Part shown: one piece after another, positions 14,624-20,896 of the stretch | Position numbering within the stretch: position 1 is the first letter of the stretch | How the letters are laid out: each line of letters opens with the position of its first letter | Assembly: GCA_031266115.1 (NCBI GenBank) | Contig: JAISBQ010000382.1 | Span: 1-20,896 of the forward strand | From: Bifidobacteriaceae bacterium | GTDB lineage: Bacteria > Actinomycetota > Actinomycetes > Actinomycetales > WQXJ01 | Direction: 5' to 3' | Length of the DNA: 20,896 bases | Program-made: the position numbers and the translations under genes | Notes under the pieces: model-generated | Databases searched by the model: none | What the model saw: the letters and a program-made list of their open reading frames with translations, nothing else | What the model was told of the DNA's origin: nothing

Positions 14624-16262
14624 AGGATTCCTTTCGATTGAGGCTTATGCCTGGAACGGCGCCGGATCGTGGGATCAGGGTGTCACCCTGAATGATCCCA
14701 CGTCCCGGGCTATCGGTGGCGCAGGACGCCAGCGTTGCGGAATTGGAATACGGAGCAGCACCCAATAGGGCGTTGTCCGCTCCAGAAAGAAGGATGCCGC
14801 CGATGATCGCCGCCAGGCACAGCAAGAGCAGAGCGAACGGGACAGCCGCACGGACCGGCCTGCGCGGTCGCCGTCTGCGCCGCGCCAGTATGGCATCCGA
14901 CGATGGCGGCCGGCCGGCTTGAGCCGCGGCCCTCCGGGTGGGCGGCCGGCCGCGCGAGACCGGTGGCGGGGGTGTGGGCACCCGCGGGAACGCGGACGGC
15001 GGCGCGGGTTTGGCGATCGCTGCCGGTGCCTTCGCGGGAGCTGACGCGGTGTCTTCGGTGCTGACCAGGGCAGGGACGTGCTCTTCGCCGGGATCGCCGG
15101 TGGTGGCCAGGGCTGGCGCAAGCGGGGTGGCCGGTGCGTGATCGGGGGCGGCGACGGGGGCCTGTTCGCCGAGAAGGGTGCCCGGCGGGGTCGCCTGGGC
15201 CGGGGCAGGCGGACCACGTGGATCGGGTGGAGCGACGTCCGTCTGAGTGATTGGGGAGACCGCGCGATCATCCCGTGCCCCCACGAGGCCGCCCTGGGGC
15301 GCCGCGGGCGGGGTCGGCACGGCGGGGGCCAGGCCGGCCGTATCGGCCGGCGGGATATCCGCGGTCTCGGCCGGTCGGGACTCCTGCGACGGAGCCTGGA
15401 TGGGAATGTCCACCGGTGAGGTCTCGGGTGATGCCGGGTCGGGCGCCGGTCGAAGTCGCAGCAAGATGTGCGCCAGCTCACCGCATGTCGCTGGGCGTTT
15501 GGCCGGATCCTTGGCGAGTAGACGGACCACGAGGTCGCGCAGGGGCCTCGCCACCCAGGAGGGAAGGGGGGGTGGGGGTTGGCGCACCTGTGCCAGGGCG
15601 ATATCGACGTCTCCGCCCGAGTTGAAGGGCCGGGTGCCTGCGAGGCACTCGTAGGCGATGATGCCGAGGGCATACATGTCTCCGGCGGGCGTTGCCGGCT
15701 TGCCCAGCGCCTGCTCCGGTGCGAGGTACTGGGCCGTGCCCATCACCTTGCCCGTCGCGGTCAGCGCTGCTTGACCGAGGCACACCGAGATGCCGAAGTC
15801 CGTGAGCTTCACCGTCCCGTTCGGTCCCAGCAAGATGTTCCCCGGTTTGACATCCCGATGGACCACCCCGGCGCGGTGCGCGGCGAAAAGCCCTTCGGCA
15901 CACTGGTGGAGGATGTCGATCAGCTGGTGGGCCGGCATCGTCGACTGGGCGGCCAGAACGTCGGCGAGGGACTGGCCGGGCACGTACTCCAACACCAGGT
16001 ATCCGGTGCCCTCTTCCTCCCTGTAGTCGTAGACGCGGGCGATGTTGGGATGGTTGAGCATGGCGGCGTTGTGTGCCTCGGTGCGCAACCGGTGCAGCGA
16101 GGCCTCATCGCCGGTGAACTCGGGGCGCAACACCTTGATAGCCACGGTGCGTGATGCCCACATGTCCTCGCCCCGCCACACCTCGCCCATCCCGCCCACT
16201 GCGATGAGTGAGCCGAACTCGTAGCGGCCGTCGGCAAGCTTGAGCCCAGAACTGACAATCAC
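14616..16262 (-). CDS. pknA: Ser/Thr protein kinase PknA-like, Pro/Ala-rich linker and short outer tail
   Basis: A 548-residue kinase. The domain spans about 12-275, with IAVGGMGEV, Lys43, HRDVKPGN (Asp137) and DFG (Asp155), then GTAQYLAPEQA. About 280-470 is a low-complexity linker rich in Pro, Ala and Thr. One membrane segment (about 471-493, VPFALLLLCLAAIIGGILL) leads to a 55-residue extracytoplasmic tail with Cys514 and Cys547 and no PASTA repeats. PknA partners PknB in controlling cell shape and septation. The start is GTG 16262, overlapping the pbpA stop (GTGA). The frame continues upstream to 16409, but that part reads as a shadow of pbpA. The tail overlaps the start of pknB and contains a strong inverted repeat (14670-14700). 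The two Cys could form a disulphide, which is an inference. Confidence 0.94.
   Translation of the reverse strand: MIVSSGLKLADGRYEFGSLIAVGGMGEVWRGEDMWASRTVAIKVLRPEFTGDEASLHRLRTEAHNAAMLNHPNIARVYDYREEEGTGYLVLEYVPGQSLADVLAAQSTMPAHQLIDILHQCAEGLFAAHRAGVVHRDVKPGNILLGPNGTVKLTDFGISVCLGQAALTATGKVMGTAQYLAPEQALGKPATPAGDMYALGIIAYECLAGTRPFNSGGDVDIALAQVRQPPPPLPSWVARPLRDLVVRLLAKDPAKRPATCGELAHILLRLRPAPDPASPETSPVDIPIQAPSQESRPAETADIPPADTAGLAPAVPTPPAAPQGGLVGARDDRAVSPITQTDVAPPDPRGPPAPAQATPPGTLLGEQAPVAAPDHAPATPLAPALATTGDPGEEHVPALVSTEDTASAPAKAPAAIAKPAPPSAFPRVPTPPPPVSRGRPPTRRAAAQAGRPPSSDAILARRRRRPRRPVRAAVPFALLLLCLAAIIGGILLSGADNALLGAAPYSNSATLASCATDSPGRGIIQGDTLIPRSGAVPGISLNRKESCG
14670..14700 (-). other. Nested inverted repeat inside pknA, 47 bases before pknB
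   Basis: On the transcript strand an outer stem TGGGAT / ATCCCA encloses an inner stem CAGGGTG / CACCCTG, separated on one side by CATT. Together about 12-13 base pairs can form around a loop of three to five bases. It lies in the pknA codons for IIQGDTLIP. No T-run follows, so it is not a classical intrinsic terminator. It could be an RNA processing or stability element, or modulate pknB translation. An 8-base palindrome, CGGCGCCG (14657-14664), follows on the transcript. The pairing is seen in the sequence; its function is inferred. Confidence 0.5.
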
Positions 16263-17713
16263 CGATCCAACACCGCCTCCATCACTTCCCGGGCAATCGG
16301 CCCGGCCACGGCGCCGCCGGTGCCTTGCATCCCGGCTTTGCCCCCATCTTCGACAACCACCGCGACGGCCACCGAGCGATCCTCGGTCTCGCCGAACGCG
16401 ACAAACCAATTATCGGGTGCTTGGCCGTCACCCTTTTCAGCCGTGCCCGTCTTTCCTCCCACGCGAACGCCGGGGATCGCCGCGCGCCCGCCCGAGCCGT
16501 TGTCCACGACCTGGACCATCATGTCCGCCAGCTGCTCCGCCGAGGATCGCGACAGGGGCACGGCGAGCGTCTCGACGGGCGTGGTCGCGACAACCTCCAG
16601 GTTTGCCCCACGCTCTGTCCGCACGAGATGCGGAGTGTGCAGCACGCCATCGGCGGCAATCGCGGAGACCACCATCGCCATCTGCAGCGGTGTCACCCTG
16701 TCGTCATATTGTCCGATGGCGGCCATCGCCGTCTGCGGCCGGTCCACATCCTCGGGAAACACCGATGGGGTGACCGGCAGGGGGATGGATAGTGGGCCCG
16801 CGAACCCGAAACGTTCGGCCTGGGCGCGAATTGCCTCGTCGCCCAGCTCCAGCCCGAGGGACGCGAAGGCCGTGTTGCACGAGACGGCCAGGGCCTGCGC
16901 CATCGTCATCGACCCACTGCCGGAGCACATCGAATCGCCCATGTTGCCGAGGACGGCCGTCGAATCCGGTAGGGCTAGGCGCGTAGGAGCATCGAGCTGG
17001 CTGTCCGCGGTGTATTCACCCGACTCCAAGGCGGCGGCCGCTGTGATCAGCTTGAACGTGGACCCCGGGGCGTAGAGGTTCCCGGCGATCGCCCGGTTCC
17101 ACAGGGGATTGCCCGCCTCGGCAAGCAGGGCATCATAAGCCTGTTGAACCTTCGCGGTGTCGTGGCCGGCCAAGACCGAGGGGTCATAGCTCGGCGTCGA
17201 GACCATCGCGAGGATCTCCCCGGTGTCCGTGTCGAGCGCCACCACCGCGCCGCGCTGATCGCCAAGCCCACGCCACGCCGCGAGCTGAGCCGCCTCGTCG
17301 ATGGTCAACTCGACGGCTCCACCTTGGGGTTGGGCACCCGTCACCAAGTCCTGTATCCGCGTCAAGAACAGCGAATCTGCTGTGCCTTGGAGCACATCGT
17401 CGGCCGCCCACTCCATCCCCGTCATCCCGAGGAGCACGGAATAGAAGCCCGTGACCGGCGCGTACACCGGCCCCTCGGCGTAGGTCCGCTGGTACCCGTA
17501 ATCGTCGTCCACCGGGACCGACGAGGCGATCGCCTCGCCCGCGACGATGAGCGGACCCCGGTCCTTGTTGAAGCTCGCGTAGTACGTTCGCGCGTTGTGG
17601 GGATTCGCCCGCAAGGCCCCGGCGTTCACGAACTGGTCGACCGTCACCATCCCGAACAGGGCGAGGAACATGACGATCGTCAACGTCGTCACGCGGCGAA
17701 TCTGTGTGTTCAC
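16259..17713 (-). CDS. pbpA: Penicillin-binding protein A, class B transpeptidase
   Basis: A 484-residue protein anchored by an N-terminal membrane segment (about 8-27, TTLTIVMFLALFGMVTV). A small PBP dimerisation-type region follows, then the transpeptidase domain from about 150. The active-site motifs are STFK (Ser218, Lys221), SCN (Ser278-Asn280) and KTGT (Lys421), all intact. It cross-links peptidoglycan outside the membrane. In mycobacteria PbpA acts in septation and is a PknB-linked substrate. The start GTG 17713 overlaps the rodA stop (GTGA), consistent with translational coupling; the frame running up to 18031 is a shadow of rodA. The pairing with the SEDS protein upstream makes a complete glycosyltransferase-transpeptidase unit. 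Confidence 0.96.
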   Translation of the reverse strand: MNTQIRRVTTLTIVMFLALFGMVTVDQFVNAGALRANPHNARTYYASFNKDRGPLIVAGEAIASSVPVDDDYGYQRTYAEGPVYAPVTGFYSVLLGMTGMEWAADDVLQGTADSLFLTRIQDLVTGAQPQGGAVELTIDEAAQLAAWRGLGDQRGAVVALDTDTGEILAMVSTPSYDPSVLAGHDTAKVQQAYDALLAEAGNPLWNRAIAGNLYAPGSTFKLITAAAALESGEYTADSQLDAPTRLALPDSTAVLGNMGDSMCSGSGSMTMAQALAVSCNTAFASLGLELGDEAIRAQAERFGFAGPLSIPLPVTPSVFPEDVDRPQTAMAAIGQYDDRVTPLQMAMVVSAIAADGVLHTPHLVRTERGANLEVVATTPVETLAVPLSRSSAEQLADMMVQVVDNGSGGRAAIPGVRVGGKTGTAEKGDGQAPDNWFVAFGETEDRSVAVAVVVEDGGKAGMQGTGGAVAGPIAREVMEAVLDR

Positions 17714-19098
17714 GCGGCACCACCATCCGCCTCGGCGGCGATCACGCCCGACAGATCGATCTCGCTGGTTGCCGGCGGGGGCCGCCGTGCGCCATCGGAC
17801 ACCCGCAAGAGCAGAGCAACGATCATCCAATTGGCGACCAGCGACGATCCACCCGCGGCCAGGAACGGGGTGGTCAGTCCCGTCAGCGGTATCAACCGGG
17901 TCACCCCACCCACCACCACGAACACCTGGAGCGCCATGGCGAACGCCAGACCGCTGGCCAGAAGCTTGCCGAAACCGTCGCGCACCCCCATGGCTGCGCG
18001 CATGCCGCGCTGGACCAGCAGGACAAAGCACGTGAGGATCGCGAACAGGCCGGTCAACCCCAATTCTTCACCGAGGGAATCGACGATGAAATCGGAGAAG
18101 GCGAGCGAGGTGAGGTCGGGCCGTCCTTCGCCCCAGCCCGTTCCGCCAAGGCCACCGTTCGCCAAGCCGAACAGCCCATTGGATAGCTGGTAGCCGGCCC
18201 CGTAGTAGTCGGTGAACGGATCGAGCCACGTGGCCACGCGGGTCTGGAGATGGGCGAACACTCGTGCCGCCACCACGACACCCGCGCTGAACAGCACCAA
18301 GCCGATCACGATCCAACTCGGCCGGTTGGTGGCGATGTAGAGGACAGCCACGAACAGGCCGAAGAACAATAGCGATGTGCCGAGATCCTTCTCGAAAATC
18401 AGCACCGCGACCGAGGCGAGCCACGCCGCCAAGATGGGGCCGAGATCCCGTGGGCGCGGCAAACGCAGCCCGGCGAACTTCGCCCCGGCGAGCGAGAGCG
18501 TCTCCGCGCGCGTGACCAGGTATCCCGCAAAGAAGACGGCCAGCAAGATCTTCGAGACCTCGGCGGGCTGAAAGCTCATGGTCCCCAGCCGGATCCAGAT
18601 GCGCGACCCGCCCTCCTCGTGGCCGAGGATGGGTACCAGAGGGAGCACGAGGCCGGCCAAACCCAGAGCCATCGCCGTATAGGTGAACCGGCGCAGCGTC
18701 CGGTGGTCGCGAAGCAATCCCAGAACGAGGACGGCCGCGGTGACACCGACGGCGGTCCACACGAGTTGACGGGAGAAGATCTGAGCGAATCGTGGTTCTG
18801 CCTGCTCATAGTGCAGCGCCAGGCGATAGATCATCGCCAACCCCGTGCCGTTGAGAAGCACGGTGATCGGGAGGATCACCGGGTCCGCGTAGGCCGCTCG
18901 CAGGCGCAGCAGCACGTGCATGATGATCGCGAGTGCCGGATAGACGATGGCGAAGCGGCGGAAATCACTGGATAGCCCTCCCGTCATCGCGAGACTGACC
19001 TGCGCAAACGCATACACCGACGTGGCGAGGGCCAAGACCAGCAGACCCAGTTCGCCGCCGCGGCCCGAGCGCGCCGCCAGGGGAGCCACCGTGGCCAC
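17710..19098 (-). CDS. rodA: SEDS peptidoglycan glycosyltransferase RodA/FtsW family
   Basis: A 462-residue polytopic membrane protein with about ten to twelve segments. SEDS features are IWIRLGTMSFQPAEVSKI (conserved extracellular loop and helix), FEKDLGTSLLFFG (conserved Asp) and FIVDSLGEELGLTG, followed by the C-terminal VVGGVTRLIPLTGLTTPFLAAGG. It polymerises lipid II into glycan strands together with the transpeptidase PbpA encoded next. The start is GTG 19098, sharing one base with the pstP stop (TAGTG). It sits between pstP and pbpA exactly as in M. tuberculosis (Rv0017c). The C-terminal tail (RVSDGARRPPPATSEIDLSG) is cytoplasmic and Ser/Thr-containing, a possible kinase target by inference only. 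Confidence 0.96.
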   Translation of the reverse strand: MATVAPLAARSGRGGELGLLVLALATSVYAFAQVSLAMTGGLSSDFRRFAIVYPALAIIMHVLLRLRAAYADPVILPITVLLNGTGLAMIYRLALHYEQAEPRFAQIFSRQLVWTAVGVTAAVLVLGLLRDHRTLRRFTYTAMALGLAGLVLPLVPILGHEEGGSRIWIRLGTMSFQPAEVSKILLAVFFAGYLVTRAETLSLAGAKFAGLRLPRPRDLGPILAAWLASVAVLIFEKDLGTSLLFFGLFVAVLYIATNRPSWIVIGLVLFSAGVVVAARVFAHLQTRVATWLDPFTDYYGAGYQLSNGLFGLANGGLGGTGWGEGRPDLTSLAFSDFIVDSLGEELGLTGLFAILTCFVLLVQRGMRAAMGVRDGFGKLLASGLAFAMALQVFVVVGGVTRLIPLTGLTTPFLAAGGSSLVANWMIVALLLRVSDGARRPPPATSEIDLSGVIAAEADGGAA

Positions 19099-20516
19099 TA
19101 GCCGTCCGTCCTCGCGGAGGGGTCGGTTGCCGGCAGGGACGTGGGCGGGCTGGACGTGGGCGGGGAACCGGAGGTCGGGGAGCGGCCGGAGCCGGACGCC
19201 ACCGGTGACGGGTTCGTGGGCAATCCGAGAGTGGATTCGGGGCCGGCGTCGCGCAGGAAGGTCGCGAGCTTCGCCTCAGCGTCTGCCATCGACGCAGCGG
19301 CAATCGTGGCAACCAGGCGATCACGAGACACATCCGGGAGCGACGCGACCTCCACCGAGGATGTGACGACTGGATGAGACAAGCGCAGCGGGCCGATCTG
19401 CTGGGCGATCCCCTGATAGATGGCGACCATTCCCCGCGATTCGCCCACGTAGTACTGGCCCTGGGTCCACCGATAGCCGCTCAACCCCGCGGCGGCGACC
19501 GCGAGGACGGCTACGGTACCGGCAATCACGCCCACCACCCTGTTCCCCACGGGGCGACGCCTGCGCAGGTCCTCCAGTTCCCCCGCGGGCCTTGCCCGCC
19601 GGCGCCGCCGACGGCCGAGGCGCCGCCATGGTGTGGCGTTCGCGCCGGCATCGTGCGATGTTCTGGACACCAGCCTGGCCGCACGCCCCGCCGCGCCGGA
19701 ACCGCCACGGGTGGGGCGATCGCGATCAATCGCCGCCGCGCCCACCACTTCGACAGACGTGGGCGGGGCCTCGCCGTCCGCGACCGCATCCAGGTTGATC
19801 ACGTCCGCGACGATGCAGGTGACGTTGTCGGGACCGCCGCCGCGCAGCGCCAAGTCGATGAGACTGTCTGCCGCCGCGCCGGGATCGGATTGCGTGGTCA
19901 GAGTCTCAGTCAACGTTTCGGTGGAGACCACCCCGGATAGGCCATCGGAGCACAGGAGCCACCTGTCGCCAGCCTGGGCGCCGCGCACCGAAATATCCAG
20001 GCCGCCACCCAAATCGACGTCGCCTAGCACCCGCAGGAGCAGCGAGCGCTGAGGATGGCGCTCGGCCTGGTCCGCCTCCAACTTCCCGCTCTCCACCAGG
20101 TATTGGACGAAGGTGTGGTCGGTAGTCACCTGCTCCAGGACCCCGTGTCGAAGCAGATAGGCGCGTGAATCGCCGATGTGCCCGAGGACCAGGCGATCGC
20201 CGGACCGCAGTATCGCGGTGATCGTGGTGCCGAGACCCGCCAACTCGGGAGTCTCGGCCACCCGGTCGAGCAGCTCGTCATGGGCCGAGGTCACGGCGTC
20301 GTCGAGGTGGCGGGCGGCGTCATCGGCGCGTGGGTTGTCGTCGTCCAACGGCACGAGGTGCGCGATCGCGACCGATGAGGCGATATCGCCGCCCGCGTGA
20401 CCGCCCATGCCATCGGCCACTACCAGCAGATGGGGTCCTGCGTACCCCGAGTCCTGGTTGTTTGACCTCGTGAGTCCGATGTCGGACCGAGCGGCGTACC
20501 GGAAGGCGACGTTCAT
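19098..20516 (-). CDS. pstP: PP2C-type Ser/Thr protein phosphatase PstP
   Basis: A 472-residue membrane phosphatase. The PP2C domain covers about 4-240, with metal-binding residues in NNQDS (Asp22), ADGMGGHAGG (Asp35), LGHIGDSRAYL, CSDGLSG (Asp191) and GGPDNVT (Asp230). A linker with a long Arg cluster (GRRRRRRARP) precedes one membrane segment (about 327-345). An extracytoplasmic region with a Ser/Pro/Thr-rich end (GSPPTSSPPTSLPATDPSA) follows. It removes phosphate from PknA, PknB and their targets, closing the signalling loop of the operon. The start ATG 20516 is three bases after the fhaB stop, with GAGG upstream. The catalytic set is complete and the length is typical of actinobacterial PstP. 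Confidence 0.96.
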   Translation of the reverse strand: MNVAFRYAARSDIGLTRSNNQDSGYAGPHLLVVADGMGGHAGGDIASSVAIAHLVPLDDDNPRADDAARHLDDAVTSAHDELLDRVAETPELAGLGTTITAILRSGDRLVLGHIGDSRAYLLRHGVLEQVTTDHTFVQYLVESGKLEADQAERHPQRSLLLRVLGDVDLGGGLDISVRGAQAGDRWLLCSDGLSGVVSTETLTETLTTQSDPGAAADSLIDLALRGGGPDNVTCIVADVINLDAVADGEAPPTSVEVVGAAAIDRDRPTRGGSGAAGRAARLVSRTSHDAGANATPWRRLGRRRRRRARPAGELEDLRRRRPVGNRVVGVIAGTVAVLAVAAAGLSGYRWTQGQYYVGESRGMVAIYQGIAQQIGPLRLSHPVVTSSVEVASLPDVSRDRLVATIAAASMADAEAKLATFLRDAGPESTLGLPTNPSPVASGSGRSPTSGSPPTSSPPTSLPATDPSARTDG

Positions 20517-20519
20517 CGC

Positions 20520-20896
20520 TTACCTCAGCTCTACTCGGGTCTGGCCGATCCGGATCACGGTTCCCGCGTGCACGGGGACCGGAGCCTGGAGGCGCTGGCG
20601 GCCGACAAACGTGCCGTTCGTGGATCCGAGATCCTCGACGTACCACTGGCCATCTCGTGGGGTGATGAGGGCGTGGCGCGCGGATGTGAATTCGTCGTCG
20701 AGCACGAGGTTGGAGGTCGCCGATCGTCCGACCGTCAATCCTTGGCCCAGGGGCAGGGTGGTGCCCCGCAGGGGGCCAGACATCACCACGAGGCGCGTCG
20801 GGGTCGCACGGCCGGCGGGGATGGGTGGGGAGGCGGATGCGTGAGGGCGGGAGCCGGCATCGTCCGCGGGACGGAGCGGGGTGGGAACCGGCGGCG
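20520..20896 (-). CDS. fhaB: FHA-domain protein FhaB (5' end beyond window)
   Basis: The frame is open from its TAA at 20520 to the right edge, about 124 codons, so the N-terminus is missing. The visible part starts in a Pro/Ala-rich linker (PTPLRPADDAGSRPHASA) and continues into an FHA domain with GRSATSNLVLDDEFTSARHA (phosphothreonine-binding Arg, Ser and His) and DLGSTNGTFVGRQRL. GTG/ATG codons near 20783-20789 could be taken as a start, but the linker upstream stays in frame and looks like FhaB, so I treat the gene as partial. FhaB reads PknA/PknB phosphorylation and in mycobacteria (FipA) links it to division. fhaA would be expected to the right, outside the window. Confidence 0.9.
   Translation of the reverse strand, partial: PPVPTPLRPADDAGSRPHASASPPIPAGRATPTRLVVMSGPLRGTTLPLGQGLTVGRSATSNLVLDDEFTSARHALITPRDGQWYVEDLGSTNGTFVGRQRLQAPVPVHAGTVIRIGQTRVELR

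Noticed and set aside
13670..14641. A 323-codon plus-strand frame opposite pknB
   Set aside because: It is antisense to the conserved kinase domain and its composition follows from the complementary codons.
16263..16409. N-terminal extension of pknA
   Set aside because: It overlaps the conserved end of pbpA in another frame and is Arg/Gly-rich; the kinase begins right after GTG 16262.
17714..18031. N-terminal extension of pbpA into rodA
   Set aside because: It reads as off-frame sequence; the membrane anchor expected at the protein start follows GTG 17713.
17144..18193. A 349-codon plus-strand frame across pbpA and rodA
   Set aside because: It covers the antisense of two well-supported genes, has low-complexity Arg/His composition and no start context or domain.
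1..20896. CRISPR arrays, tRNA or rRNA genes, insertion sequences, prophage genes
   Set aside because: I saw no regularly spaced repeats, cloverleaf-like conserved segments, transposase motifs or terminal inverted repeats on either strand.

Overview
The window is high-G+C DNA from an actinobacterium (Actinomycetota). The evidence is the GC-rich third codon positions, the many GTG starts, and one of the most conserved gene neighbourhoods of that phylum: cyclophilin - rhomboid - crgA - DUF881 - sortase E - trpG - pknB - pknA - pbpA - rodA - pstP - fhaB. The same block is known near the replication origin of Mycobacterium tuberculosis (Rv0009 to Rv0019c), so this window is probably origin-proximal, although dnaA and gyrAB are not in it. 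Genus cannot be read safely; Propionibacteriaceae or Actinomycetaceae relatives would fit.

Layout. (1) 1-4601, minus: a very large secreted multi-modular GH92 alpha-mannosidase whose C-terminal end lies beyond the left edge. (2) 4826-6473, minus: methylglyoxal synthase followed one base later by a membrane O-acyltransferase. (3) 6586-7428, minus: an Ala-rich, helical, single-pass membrane protein resembling DUF5324. (4) 7566-9024, plus: ppiA and a rhomboid protease with an N-terminal zinc-binding segment. (5) 8971-9130: a cluster of DnaA-box-like sequences in the convergent rhomboid/crgA space. (6) 9146-9397, minus: crgA. (7) 9579-11974, plus: a DUF881 protein, a class E sortase and a 71-residue membrane protein. 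(8) 11958-20896, minus: a tightly coupled seven-gene operon read in the order fhaB-pstP-rodA-pbpA-pknA-pknB-trpG, with fhaB cut by the right edge.

How it works together. RodA (SEDS glycosyltransferase) and PbpA (transpeptidase) build peptidoglycan. PknA and PknB (PASTA sensor) phosphorylate cell-envelope proteins, PstP reverses this, and FhaB reads phosphothreonine. CrgA is a division-site membrane protein. Sortase E, the rhomboid and the mannosidase are further surface functions. The flank at 1-7428 (mannosidase, methylglyoxal synthase, acyltransferase) is accessory relative to the conserved core.

The core is ordinary. The items most worth a second look are the DnaA-box cluster, a strong nested hairpin inside the 3' end of pknA just upstream of pknB, the mgsA-acyltransferase pair, and the small membrane protein behind the sortase. 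I did not find evidence for a wholly new defence, mobile or RNA-guided system.
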